From the NCBI RefSeq assembly GCF_018860635.1, contig NZ_JAHKPT010000036.1, positions 110,038 to 174,037 on the forward strand: a stretch of 64,000 nt of DNA. The letters are read 5' to 3'. The translations under genes were made by a program, and so were the position numbers. Below are positions 16,598-24,570 of the stretch, piece by piece (position 1 is the stretch's first letter; each line of letters starts with the position of its first letter). The notes beneath the pieces are model-generated. The model worked only from the letters and a program-made list of their open reading frames with translations. It was not told where the DNA came from and ran no database searches. Origin of the DNA: Aliiglaciecola lipolytica (lineage in GTDB: Bacteria > Pseudomonadota > Gammaproteobacteria > Enterobacterales > Alteromonadaceae).

Positions 16598-18052
16598 ATG
16601 TCAGAACAAGATTTAATACCACAAAATAATGATAAAATTGAACCTGCTTTTAGCCGCCGTCAAGTGTTAAAAGGTGGCTCTATTGCCGCAGCAAGTACTG
16701 CTTTTGCAGCGGTTTCTAGTAAAGCCCAAGCTGCGTCTTTACCTTTTACCAGCTCATATGGTCCATTAGTACCAACAGCTGACAAAGCAACTGGTCTAAA
16801 CTTACTTTCTTTACCAGAAGGTTTTGAGTACACCTCTTACGGCTGGACAGGTCAAACACAAGCAGACCTTTTACCTACTCCTACTGATCACGATGGTATG
16901 GGTATTGCGGCAGTAAAAGGCAACATCATTGCACTTGTGCGTAACCACGAATGTTCAGAAGGCGAAGGTTCTCCAGCATCACCTCGCGGTGGTCGTGGCG
17001 TGTATAACCCAGCCCAAAACGGCGGCACAACTAATCTTATGTTTGATATCGTCAAAGGTGAATTTTTATCTTCCTATAACAGCTTAGGCGGCACGATCAG
17101 AAACTGTGCTGGCGGAAGCACGCCTTGGGGTACTTGGTTGTCTTGTGAAGAAACGTTCCACACCTGGAATCAAGGTCCACAAGGTGAAAACCACGGTTAT
17201 GTATTCGAAGTACCTGGATTTGGTATTTCTGATGGCCAACCAATTCGCGAAATGGGTCGTTTCTCTCACGAAGCTGCAGCTGTTGATCCGGCTACTGGCT
17301 ATGTGTATGAAACTGAAGACGCTGGCTCATCTGCATTCTACAAATTTGTACCTGCAGGCGAATGGGGCGACTTAAAATCTGGCGGTAGCTTGTTCGCTAT
17401 GGTTTTAAACGGTGAGTCTCGCGTAGATTTGCGTGGCGGTTTAGTTGTAGGAACAGTTTGGGATGTGACTTGGCAAGAAATTGCTGATCCAGATGCAACT
17501 ACCGAAAGATGTTACAACCAAGCTTCTGACGCTGCAATTGTTGAGCGTGGCGAAGGCTGCTGGTATGACGATGGCAAAATCTACTTCGTATCAACTTCAG
17601 GTGGCGCCGCAAATCTTGGCCAAATCTTCTGCTACGATCCTCGTAAAGAAACACTAACCATTATTTTTGAATCTTCAGACGCTGTGAATGAAGTTAACGC
17701 GCCAGATAACATCGCTGTTAGCCCACGTGGAAACATCTTGATGTGTGAAGATGGAAGCTCTAACCCTAAACGTCTAATCGGTTTAACCCTATCAGGTGAA
17801 ACCTTCCCATTCGTTGAAAACAACGTGTCTTTGGACCAAGGCGATTTAGCCCACATCGATTCAATTTATCCGGGTACAGCAGCTAACTTCTGGGACTCAG
17901 TAGGTGACTCAACAGACGGTAGCAACAGACGCAGCTTCACTAGCCAAGAAATGGCTGGCGCATGTTTCTTTGGTCGTTGGTTATTCGTAAACGTGCAATC
18001 TCCAGGTGTGACTTTCGCAATCACAGGTCCTTGGGAAAACGGCGCACTTTAA
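16598..18052 (+). CDS. PhoX/DUF839-family protein, Tat-exported
   Basis: 484 residues. A twin-arginine signal (SRRQVLK at residues 19-25, then a hydrophobic stretch and AQAAS) precedes the DUF839/PhoX beta-propeller. Features include DHDGMGIAAVKGNIIALVRNHECSEGE (residues ~95-125), TPWGTWLSCEETFHTW, GRFSHEAAAVDPATGYVYETEDAG, and PDNIAVSPRGNILMCEDGS near the end. PhoX phosphatases are Ca/Fe-dependent periplasmic or secreted enzymes that use Tat export, so the neighbouring tatABC is functionally apt. The family also contains proteins without proven phosphatase activity, so the reaction is inferred. The ribosome binding site is GGACCGGAG at about 16583. Confidence 0.82.
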   Translation: MSEQDLIPQNNDKIEPAFSRRQVLKGGSIAAASTAFAAVSSKAQAASLPFTSSYGPLVPTADKATGLNLLSLPEGFEYTSYGWTGQTQADLLPTPTDHDGMGIAAVKGNIIALVRNHECSEGEGSPASPRGGRGVYNPAQNGGTTNLMFDIVKGEFLSSYNSLGGTIRNCAGGSTPWGTWLSCEETFHTWNQGPQGENHGYVFEVPGFGISDGQPIREMGRFSHEAAAVDPATGYVYETEDAGSSAFYKFVPAGEWGDLKSGGSLFAMVLNGESRVDLRGGLVVGTVWDVTWQEIADPDATTERCYNQASDAAIVERGEGCWYDDGKIYFVSTSGGAANLGQIFCYDPRKETLTIIFESSDAVNEVNAPDNIAVSPRGNILMCEDGSSNPKRLIGLTLSGETFPFVENNVSLDQGDLAHIDSIYPGTAANFWDSVGDSTDGSNRRSFTSQEMAGACFFGRWLFVNVQSPGVTFAITGPWENGAL

Positions 18053-18070
18053 TCTAAAACAATAATAAAT

Positions 18071-18097
18071 GGCACCTCGAAATACTTCGCAGGTGCC
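18071..18097 (+). terminator. Hairpin between the PhoX-like and PEP-CTERM genes
   Basis: GGCACCT (18071-18077) pairs with AGGTGCC (18091-18097), with an inner CGAA/TTCG pairing, followed by TTCTTC. It is probably a partial terminator or a processing hairpin that lets the PEP-CTERM gene be expressed at a different level. Confidence 0.5.
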
Positions 18098-18118
18098 TTC
18101 TTCAAATTAGGAAAGACT

Positions 18119-18688
18119 ATGAAACGTATATTTACTCCAATGCTAGCTGCCCTAGTATTGTTATGCAGCGCATCAGCTTCTGCTTCAATTATTTCTTTAC
18201 CAAGTGACGGCTTAATCGCTAATTCAGTTGGTGGCGATAGCGGTTGGTTAAACGAAGATACTTTTGGTGACGCCATCGACTTCATCACTTTCGATGTTGC
18301 TGCACAATCGACTTTCTCTGCCACTGCTGATTCATTGATCACTATGGGTTTGAGCTTATATCAAGGAACGATAGCTAACGACTTCGCTATTCCATTTTCA
18401 AATAACTCAGATTTTACTGATTTCTTCAGCAATTTAGTGTTTGTAGATGGAAATAGTCCGTTTGTACCTGGCTTAGGCGGAAGCTTAACAGGCCTAGTAC
18501 TAGAAGCGGGTTCTTATACTTTAGCTGTTGGTGGTAACGAAGGTTTCTTCGATACATTCACAGAATACAGCTACAACCTTGAAGTAGCGATTGCAGAAGT
18601 TCAGCAAGTTCCTGAGCCATCTGCATTATTTTTATTGTTTTTCGGTATCGCTGGTTTGTTAGCAGCTCGCAAACAACAAACAAAATAA
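18119..18688 (+). CDS. PEP-CTERM sorted exported protein
   Basis: 189 residues, start ATG 18119 behind AGGAAAG. A signal peptide (MKRIFTPMLAALVLLCSASASAS) is followed by an acidic, Ser/Asp/Gly-rich secreted domain with FDVAAQSTFSATADSLI and LEAGSYTLAVGGNEGF. The C-terminus is a textbook PEP-CTERM: VPEPSALFLLFFGIAGLLAAR, then a basic tail. This signal is processed by an exosortase, and such proteins usually accompany exopolysaccharide production. No exosortase gene is in the window. It lies 66 bp after the PhoX-like gene and is followed by a strong terminator. The N-terminal domain function is unknown. Confidence 0.9.
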   Translation: MKRIFTPMLAALVLLCSASASASIISLPSDGLIANSVGGDSGWLNEDTFGDAIDFITFDVAAQSTFSATADSLITMGLSLYQGTIANDFAIPFSNNSDFTDFFSNLVFVDGNSPFVPGLGGSLTGLVLEAGSYTLAVGGNEGFFDTFTEYSYNLEVAIAEVQQVPEPSALFLLFFGIAGLLAARKQQTK

Positions 18689-18712
18689 ACCGCGAAACAA
18701 TTATCGAATACC

Positions 18713-18738
18713 AAGGGGCAAACGCCCCTTTTTTGTTT
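18713..18738 (+). terminator. Intrinsic terminator after the PEP-CTERM gene
   Basis: AAGGGGC (18713-18719), a four-base loop, GCCCCTT (18724-18730), then a T-run (TTTTTTGTTTT). This is a strong rho-independent terminator about 25 bp after the stop codon. Confidence 0.9.
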
Positions 18739-18758
18739 TGTCCTCGCCAATGCCAAAC

Positions 18759-18813
18759 CCATGGCCCCGCAATCCATGGCCCGCGTTCCATGGCCTAAAG
18801 GCCATGCTACAGG
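18759..18813. repeat. REP element group 2
   Basis: One full y-type palindrome (CCATGGCCTAAAGGCCATGC then TACAGG, 18789-18813) is preceded by two partial copies (CCATGGCCCCGC and CCATGGCCCGCG). The foot, read on the minus strand as CTGTAG, contains the stop codon of the glutaredoxin-MauE gene. Confidence 0.8.
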
Positions 18814-19538
18814 GTTAACATCCACAAGCCGGCGGCTATCATAAATAGGTTTTCGGTTAATGAAACGGCTCCTAGTGGAACATCACTTTTACCGCCGACG
18901 CAGGCACATTTGAGATCACGTTTGTCGATATAAACAGCCTTAAATACCGAAACCGCGCCAATCCCACCAATCAATAGGGATATTGGCGCAATCATTAATG
19001 GGGGCAGATTTGCCACCATTCCGATCCCAACAAATGCCTCTAGAAATGGATATACATAGGCATACGGCACAACCCGCATTGCCAGTAAGTCATAGGTGAT
19101 AAACGAATTTGAGAAGCTATACAAATCTCGCAGTTTTTGCACTGCGAGAATCGCCATGGAAAATGCAACAAAGAGCATTAATGTCTCAATTGAGAACATA
19201 ATCGACAGCGAAGGATAGGCCAACGCCACCGCTAAAAGCGCAGCGACTGCAAATATTGCAATCACAGGTGTGTAAGTTTTACCTTGTTGTCCGGGTTTTG
19301 ACATACCAAAAAAGGCTCTTAGATCATCATATCCACCGACCCTTTCACCGTTGATAAAAGTTTGTGGAGTGGTTTTAACATCATGGAGTTTTTTAAATTC
19401 ATCCGTTTCCTGACGAGACGCCAATTTGTGATCCTCTACGATGAAACCTTTTCTTTGCAATAAGTCTTTGGATTTTAAACCAAAAGGACAAATATGTTGC
19501 GAGGTTTCCATTCGATATAGTTTTGCAGTATTTTTCAT
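18807..19538 (-). CDS. Glutaredoxin-MauE fusion, membrane redox protein
   Basis: 243 residues. Residues 1-80 form a glutaredoxin-like domain: ICPFGLKSKDLLQRKGF at the active site, TTPQTFINGERVGGYDDL for the cis-Pro and glutathione-binding part. The active site is CPFG, a single Cys. Residues about 90-243 form four or five helices of MauE/DoxX type, with RDLKCACVGGKSDVPLGAVSLTENLFMI, a Cys pair typical of MauE relatives near the last helix. MauE-type proteins are membrane components of disulfide or quinone-coupled redox chemistry. Next to the Cus system it may support periplasmic metal or thiol homeostasis, which is inference. The stop codon TAG is the foot of a REP element. GGAGGAAAT is the ribosome binding site. 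Confidence 0.8.
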   Translation of the reverse strand: MKNTAKLYRMETSQHICPFGLKSKDLLQRKGFIVEDHKLASRQETDEFKKLHDVKTTPQTFINGERVGGYDDLRAFFGMSKPGQQGKTYTPVIAIFAVAALLAVALAYPSLSIMFSIETLMLFVAFSMAILAVQKLRDLYSFSNSFITYDLLAMRVVPYAYVYPFLEAFVGIGMVANLPPLMIAPISLLIGGIGAVSVFKAVYIDKRDLKCACVGGKSDVPLGAVSLTENLFMIAAGLWMLTL

Positions 19539-19559
19539 ATTTCCTCCAATATACCTTAG

Positions 19560-19803
19560 TGCCTGTAGGCGGGTGCTTTAGCCCCGTGAAATGGTAAACC
19601 ATCCCAACATCGGCGGTTCCATTGGGATTTCCCATGGCCTGAAGGCCATGCTACGGGCGATAGATTCCAACTCCCGCGTTTCCATGGCCTAAAGGCCATG
19701 CTACAAGAGAAATAACCTCCCCCACCTGTAGGCGGGTGCTTTAGCCCCGCGGGTTGCCATGGGTTTTTTCCATGGTTTTTCCATGGCCTGAAGGCCATGC
19801 TAC
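19560..19803. repeat. REP/BIME group 3
   Basis: Z-type elements lie at about 19561-19587 and 19729-19754, and y-type at about 19633-19655, 19681-19706 and 19783-19803. The last y element ends in CTAC at 19800-19803, the complement of the cusA stop codon. The group separates cusA from the glutaredoxin-MauE gene. Confidence 0.85.
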
Positions 19804-22800
19804 AGTTTTAATTGCTGTTTTCGCCATAAATAGAACACCACGGGCACGACCAACAATGACAAGATCAATGCACTTGCCATGCCACCTACCATGGGTGCTG
19901 CGATACGGCTCATTACCTCGGAACCTGTACCTGTGCCATACATGACGGGCAACAATCCAATCATCACTGTTGCAACCGTCATAATCACTGGTCTTACTCG
20001 TTTTCCAGCGCCGTCTAAAATGGCTTCAATTAACGCACTTTTGGTAACAGGCACCGCACCAGTCGAGGGTTCATTAACATGCCTGTCCACGTTAGCGTTT
20101 TCATGCCTGTCCAGTAAAACCTGAAAAGCCTGATTCAGATAAACCAACATGATCACCCCTATTTCCACGGCCACGCCGGCCAAAGCGATAAAGCCGACAC
20201 CAACAGCCACCGATAAATTAAAGCCTTCAAGGTAAAGCAACCAAATTCCGCCAATTAACGCCAGCGGTAAGGTGCCCATGATGATGATGACTTCCACAAC
20301 ATTTCGAAAGTTCATGTATAGCAGAAGCACAATAATTGCCAGCGTTAATGGCACAACATAACTGAGCTTTTGAGTAGCACGCTGCATATATTCATACTGT
20401 CCTGCCCATTGCAGACTGTAACCTGTAGGTAAATCCAAATTTTCTGCTAAGCGTACCTTGGCGTTTTCCACATAGCTGCCCACATCAATATTCTCAATAT
20501 CAATGTAGGTCCAACCGTTGATCCGCGCATTCTCACTCTTAATCCCCGGCGGACCTTCTTCGATATACACTTGGGCGACATCAGCCAGCGCAATTCGTTG
20601 GCCATTGGGTGTCACTATGGGTAGCAATTGCAAGGCTTCTGGCGAATCGCGGTAAGATTGTGGGTAACGCACATTCACCGGATAACGTTCCAAGCCCTCA
20701 ACAGTTTGGGTAATGTTCATTCCACCGATAGCAGTAGCTACCACTTGTTGTACATCACTGATATTAAGACCATAACGGGCTGATTTTTCGCGATTGATAT
20801 CCACCTTGATGTAACGTCCACCAGCCACACGCTCAGCATAAACCGAAGCCGTGCCGTCCATGGTAGAAAGGATTCTTTCGATATCCTGACCAATACGCTG
20901 AATGACTTTGATATCTGGCCCAGCCACTTTAATACCTACGGGGGTTTTAATTCCCGTTGCCAACATATCAATTCGGGTTTGAATCGGCATTACCCAAGCA
21001 TTGGTTAAGCCCGGCAACTGCACTACCTGATCAAGTTCCTCGCGCAAATCATCAATACTCAACCCCTCTCGCCATTGGGATTGGGGTTTTAATTGAATGA
21101 CAGTTTCGATCATGGTGAGCGGCGCTGGATCTGTGGCTGTCTCAGCTCGGCCGATTTTGCCAAACACGCTTTTTACCTCGGGAATGGTGGCAATTAACTT
21201 ATCGGTTTGTTGCAATATCTCGCGGGCTTTACCAATAGATAACCCCGCGTACGTGGTAGGCATATACATCAAATCCCCTTCATCAAAAGGGGGAATAAAT
21301 TCAGTCCCTATTTTGCTCAGTGGATAAAAACCAACAACTGCCAACACAAACGCCCCAAGCAAAGTCAGTTTAGGGAACAGCAGGACTAATTTAAGTACAG
21401 GGGTGTAAACCGCAATTAACAACCGATTCAATGGATTTTTAGCTTCACTGATTACTTTGCCGCGCACCAAATACCCCATTAACACCGGAATTAAGGTTAC
21501 CGCCAAACCAGCTGAAGCGGCCATGGCGTAGGTTTTTGTATAGGCCAACGGCGCAAACATCCGGCCTTCTTGAGCTTCTAAAATAAACACCGGCAAAAAG
21601 CTCACGGTGATGATCAACAAACTAAAAAATAGTGGTGGCCCCACCTCTGACGCCGCTTTAGCCACTATTTGCCAACGATTTTGCTCAGTTAATGGGGTTT
21701 TTTCCATGTGCTTATGCAGATTTTCAATCATTACAATTGCACCGTCGGTCATGGCCCCAATGGCAATGGCTATTCCCCCTAACGACATGATATTGGCATT
21801 AATTCCCTGCCAATACATCACGGCAAATGCAATCAAAATCCCCATCGGCAAACTCACTACCGCCACAATGGCAGAGCGCAGATGAAATAAGAAAATCGCA
21901 CACACCAGAGCCACAATAATCAGCTCTTGAGCCAACTTACTCCATAAATTATCCACCGCTCGGTTGATCAGCTCCGACCTATCGTAAACCGTCACCACCT
22001 CTACCCCATCGGGTAAGCTAGATTGCAGAGCGGCCAATTTAGCCTTGAGGGAATGAATGGTTTTTTGTGCATTTTCACCAAAGCGCATCACGGCCACGCC
22101 CCCAACAACTTCACCTTGGCCATTTAGCTCGGCAATCCCCCGGCGCATTTGTGGTCCTAATCGAATATCAGCTACATCGCGCAATTGCAGCGCAGTGCCT
22201 TTATCGTTTAATCCAAGGGGAATCGATTCTAAATCGGCAATGCCAGTTAAGTAACCAGTGGCTGTCACCATATATTCGGCTTCGGCCATTTCAATCACCG
22301 ACGCCCCCACCTCTTGATTGCCTTGGCGAATGGCGTTTTGAATATGACTAAGGGGAATGTTGTAAGCACGCAACTTGTCGGGGTCAATATTCACCTGATA
22401 CTGTTTTACCATGCCGCCAATAGTGGCAATTTCAGCAATACCTGGCACAGTTTGCAGCTCAAATTTCAAAAACCAATCCTGTAACGAACGCAACTGGCTA
22501 ATGTCGTGCTGACCGCTTTTATCTGTCAGGGCATACATAAACACCCAACCAACCCCTGTGGCATCAGGCCCCAGCTGCGGCTTCGCGGAATCAGGAAGGC
22601 GCGAAGAAACCTGCGATAGATATTCAAGAACCCGACTGCGAGCCCAATAAAGATCAGTTTTGTCGTCAAAAATCACATACACATAAGAATCACCAAAAAA
22701 TGAGAAACCGCGCACAGTTTGCGCCCCAGGGACCGACAGCATGGCCGTGGTGATGGGATAAGTGACTTGGTCTTCGACCACCTGTGGTGACTGTCCTGGA

Positions 22801-22958
22801 TAACTGGTTTTGATAATAACCTGTACATCAGACAAATCGGGAATGGCATCTACAGGCGTATTTTTCACACTATAGACACCCACCCCAATCATCATTGCAG
22901 TGCATAACAACACAAAAAACCGATTGTGAATGGACCAATGAATTAGCTTCTCAATCAT
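19800..22958 (-). CDS. cusA: CusA/CzcA-type heavy-metal RND efflux pump
   Basis: 1052 residues from ATG 22958, chosen because MIEKLIHWSIHNRFFVLL is the standard start of this family and follows the cusB stop by one base; the longer open frame upstream only overlaps the cusB repeats. The layout is a heavy-metal-efflux RND: NTPVDAIPDLSDVQVII and the helix-4 region IAIGAMTDGAIVMIENLHKH, with GAVVEIGV-like GVAVEIGVIMLVYLN in the second half. It exports monovalent copper or silver, or divalent cations in the related Czc group, from periplasm or cytoplasm using protons. The His/Met-rich partner CusB points to copper or silver. The C-terminus (QQLKL) is followed by TAG inside a REP foot. Confidence 0.93.
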   Translation of the reverse strand: MIEKLIHWSIHNRFFVLLCTAMMIGVGVYSVKNTPVDAIPDLSDVQVIIKTSYPGQSPQVVEDQVTYPITTAMLSVPGAQTVRGFSFFGDSYVYVIFDDKTDLYWARSRVLEYLSQVSSRLPDSAKPQLGPDATGVGWVFMYALTDKSGQHDISQLRSLQDWFLKFELQTVPGIAEIATIGGMVKQYQVNIDPDKLRAYNIPLSHIQNAIRQGNQEVGASVIEMAEAEYMVTATGYLTGIADLESIPLGLNDKGTALQLRDVADIRLGPQMRRGIAELNGQGEVVGGVAVMRFGENAQKTIHSLKAKLAALQSSLPDGVEVVTVYDRSELINRAVDNLWSKLAQELIIVALVCAIFLFHLRSAIVAVVSLPMGILIAFAVMYWQGINANIMSLGGIAIAIGAMTDGAIVMIENLHKHMEKTPLTEQNRWQIVAKAASEVGPPLFFSLLIITVSFLPVFILEAQEGRMFAPLAYTKTYAMAASAGLAVTLIPVLMGYLVRGKVISEAKNPLNRLLIAVYTPVLKLVLLFPKLTLLGAFVLAVVGFYPLSKIGTEFIPPFDEGDLMYMPTTYAGLSIGKAREILQQTDKLIATIPEVKSVFGKIGRAETATDPAPLTMIETVIQLKPQSQWREGLSIDDLREELDQVVQLPGLTNAWVMPIQTRIDMLATGIKTPVGIKVAGPDIKVIQRIGQDIERILSTMDGTASVYAERVAGGRYIKVDINREKSARYGLNISDVQQVVATAIGGMNITQTVEGLERYPVNVRYPQSYRDSPEALQLLPIVTPNGQRIALADVAQVYIEEGPPGIKSENARINGWTYIDIENIDVGSYVENAKVRLAENLDLPTGYSLQWAGQYEYMQRATQKLSYVVPLTLAIIVLLLYMNFRNVVEVIIIMGTLPLALIGGIWLLYLEGFNLSVAVGVGFIALAGVAVEIGVIMLVYLNQAFQVLLDRHENANVDRHVNEPSTGAVPVTKSALIEAILDGAGKRVRPVIMTVATVMIGLLPVMYGTGTGSEVMSRIAAPMVGGMASALILSLLVVPVVFYLWRKQQLKL

Positions 22959-22959
22959 G

Positions 22960-24570
22960 CTACATCCCCTGATGCTTTTCAGCGTGGTTAGCATGGCTGT
23001 CCTGTTTATCCATGTCCGACATATCATGGCTGTCCATGTTGCTGTGATCCATATTGCTGTGGTCCATGCCCTCGTGATTAGCATGGCTGTCCTGTTTATC
23101 CATGTCCGACATATCATGACCGTCCATATTGCCGTGGTCCATGTTGCTGTGGTCCATGCTCTCTTGGTTAGCATGGCTGTCCTGTTTATCCTGTCTATCC
23201 ATGCCCGACATATCATGGCTGTCCATGTTGCCGTGATCCATGTTGCTGTGGTCCATGCTCTCGTGGTTAGCATGGCTGTCTTGTTTATCTGCTTCTTGTT
23301 TATTCGAGAGTGCCGTCATGCGTGAAAAGTCTGAATTGATACTGCTTTCGGAGTCCAGTAAGAATTGTGCTGAGGTGACGATGGTATCGCCCTGTTCTAA
23401 TCCATCGAGAATTTGTGCCTGTCCATGAGCTACTGTGCCGAGTTTTACCTCTACGGATTTAAATTGGCCATCGCCTAACGCGAGCACTACGCGGTTTTGT
23501 GCGCGGGTGCGGATCACCGCTTCGCTAGGAACCCATAAACTGCGCGCGCTGGGTTTAGTATGGATCACCACTTGGGCAAACATATTGGGTTTGAGTTTTT
23601 GCTGGCTATTGCTGAACCTTAATCGGGCACGAAGGGTGCGCGTTTGTTCATTCAATGTAGGATAAATATAATCCACTACACCTTGCCAGCTTTCACCAGG
23701 CAGGTAATCCAAACTCATGGTTACCGGCAATCCAACTTCCACTTGCCCTGCCAAACGCTCAAAAACCTCAGTTTCTACCCACACATCGTCAAGCGACGCT
23801 ATCGACATCAGGGTGCGCTCGGGATTCACAAAAAAGCCTTCTCGAATATTTAAGTTATCCACCACTCCAGCTTGGGGTGAACGAAACTCGACGGTTTGCA
23901 GTACTTTTTGTGTCTGCTTGAGTGTTTGAATGGCTTGTTTGGGCATTTGCAGTGCCACTAAGCGCGACAGCGCGGCATTGGTGAGTGCGCTATTACCTCG
24001 ATTTACCGCTAGTAAATATTCTTCTTGAGCATTAACCAACTCGGGGGAATAAAGGGCGTATAAAGGCTGGTCTTTTTCCACCGGCTCGCCAGAGGCGGTA
24101 ACATAAAGTTTATCTACCCAACCTTGGGCACGAGCATGAATATGAATTAACCTATCTTGGTTATAACCAACATAGCCAATTGTTTGTATCGGCACATGCA
24201 TCCTGCTGTACGCTACTTTGGCGGTGCGCACTCCCAAATTATTGACAATGTTCGGAGCAATAGAAACCGTGCCTGGGCTATCGTTATTCGTCGAATTATT
24301 GTTGGCATATACCGGCACTAAATCCATTCCCATGGGTGACTTGCCAGGTTGATCGCGTTTGAAGTTAGGATCCATAGGCGCTACCCAGTAAAGCGGCGCT
24401 TCATCTGCTTCAACATTTGTATCCTGTTCAGCTGATGCTGATTGACCGTGACCGCTAAAGTTGAAATACAACCCCGTTAACAGCGCTCCACCTAACAAAC
24501 CGGCAACTAAATAAAGTACGGGTGTTAATTGCGATTTGCTATTTGTGGATTGATTGTTGGTTTGATTCAT
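22960..24570 (-). CDS. cusB: CusB-type adaptor with His/Met/Asp repeat tail
   Basis: 536 residues. An N-terminal anchor (LTPVLYLVAGLLGGALLTGLYF, residues 16-37) is followed by the heavy-metal-binding YWVAPMDPNFKRDQPGKSPMGMDLVPVY motif (a YHS-like segment of CusB proteins), then adaptor barrel, lipoyl and coiled-coil domains (IHARAQGWVDKLYVTASGEPV; FRSPQAGVVDNLNIREGFFV). From about residue 430 to the end comes a tail of three roughly 30-residue repeats of the type DKQDSHANHESMDHSNMDHG, plus a partial fourth. The tail is rich in His, Met and Asp and very likely binds copper or silver ions. It links CusA to the outer-membrane channel and passes metal to the pump. The start overlaps the cusC stop by one base. 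Confidence 0.92.
   Translation of the reverse strand: MNQTNNQSTNSKSQLTPVLYLVAGLLGGALLTGLYFNFSGHGQSASAEQDTNVEADEAPLYWVAPMDPNFKRDQPGKSPMGMDLVPVYANNNSTNNDSPGTVSIAPNIVNNLGVRTAKVAYSRMHVPIQTIGYVGYNQDRLIHIHARAQGWVDKLYVTASGEPVEKDQPLYALYSPELVNAQEEYLLAVNRGNSALTNAALSRLVALQMPKQAIQTLKQTQKVLQTVEFRSPQAGVVDNLNIREGFFVNPERTLMSIASLDDVWVETEVFERLAGQVEVGLPVTMSLDYLPGESWQGVVDYIYPTLNEQTRTLRARLRFSNSQQKLKPNMFAQVVIHTKPSARSLWVPSEAVIRTRAQNRVVLALGDGQFKSVEVKLGTVAHGQAQILDGLEQGDTIVTSAQFLLDSESSINSDFSRMTALSNKQEADKQDSHANHESMDHSNMDHGNMDSHDMSGMDRQDKQDSHANQESMDHSNMDHGNMDGHDMSDMDKQDSHANHEGMDHSNMDHSNMDSHDMSDMDKQDSHANHAEKHQGM
22965..23293. repeat. Intragenic tandem repeats encoding the CusB metal-binding tail
   Basis: Three copies of about 90-100 bp plus a partial one encode the His/Met/Asp repeats at the CusB C-terminus. 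Recurrent DNA words are GTTAGCATGGCTGTCCTG and CATATCATGGCTGTCCATG. The near identity implies recent duplication and a copy number that can change by slippage or recombination. Confidence 0.85.

Noticed and set aside
22959..23273. An open frame that extends CusA by about 105 residues upstream of 22958
   Set aside because: It runs in another frame across the repeated DNA that encodes the CusB tail. The family start (MIEKLIHWSIHNRF) is at 22958, immediately after the cusB stop.
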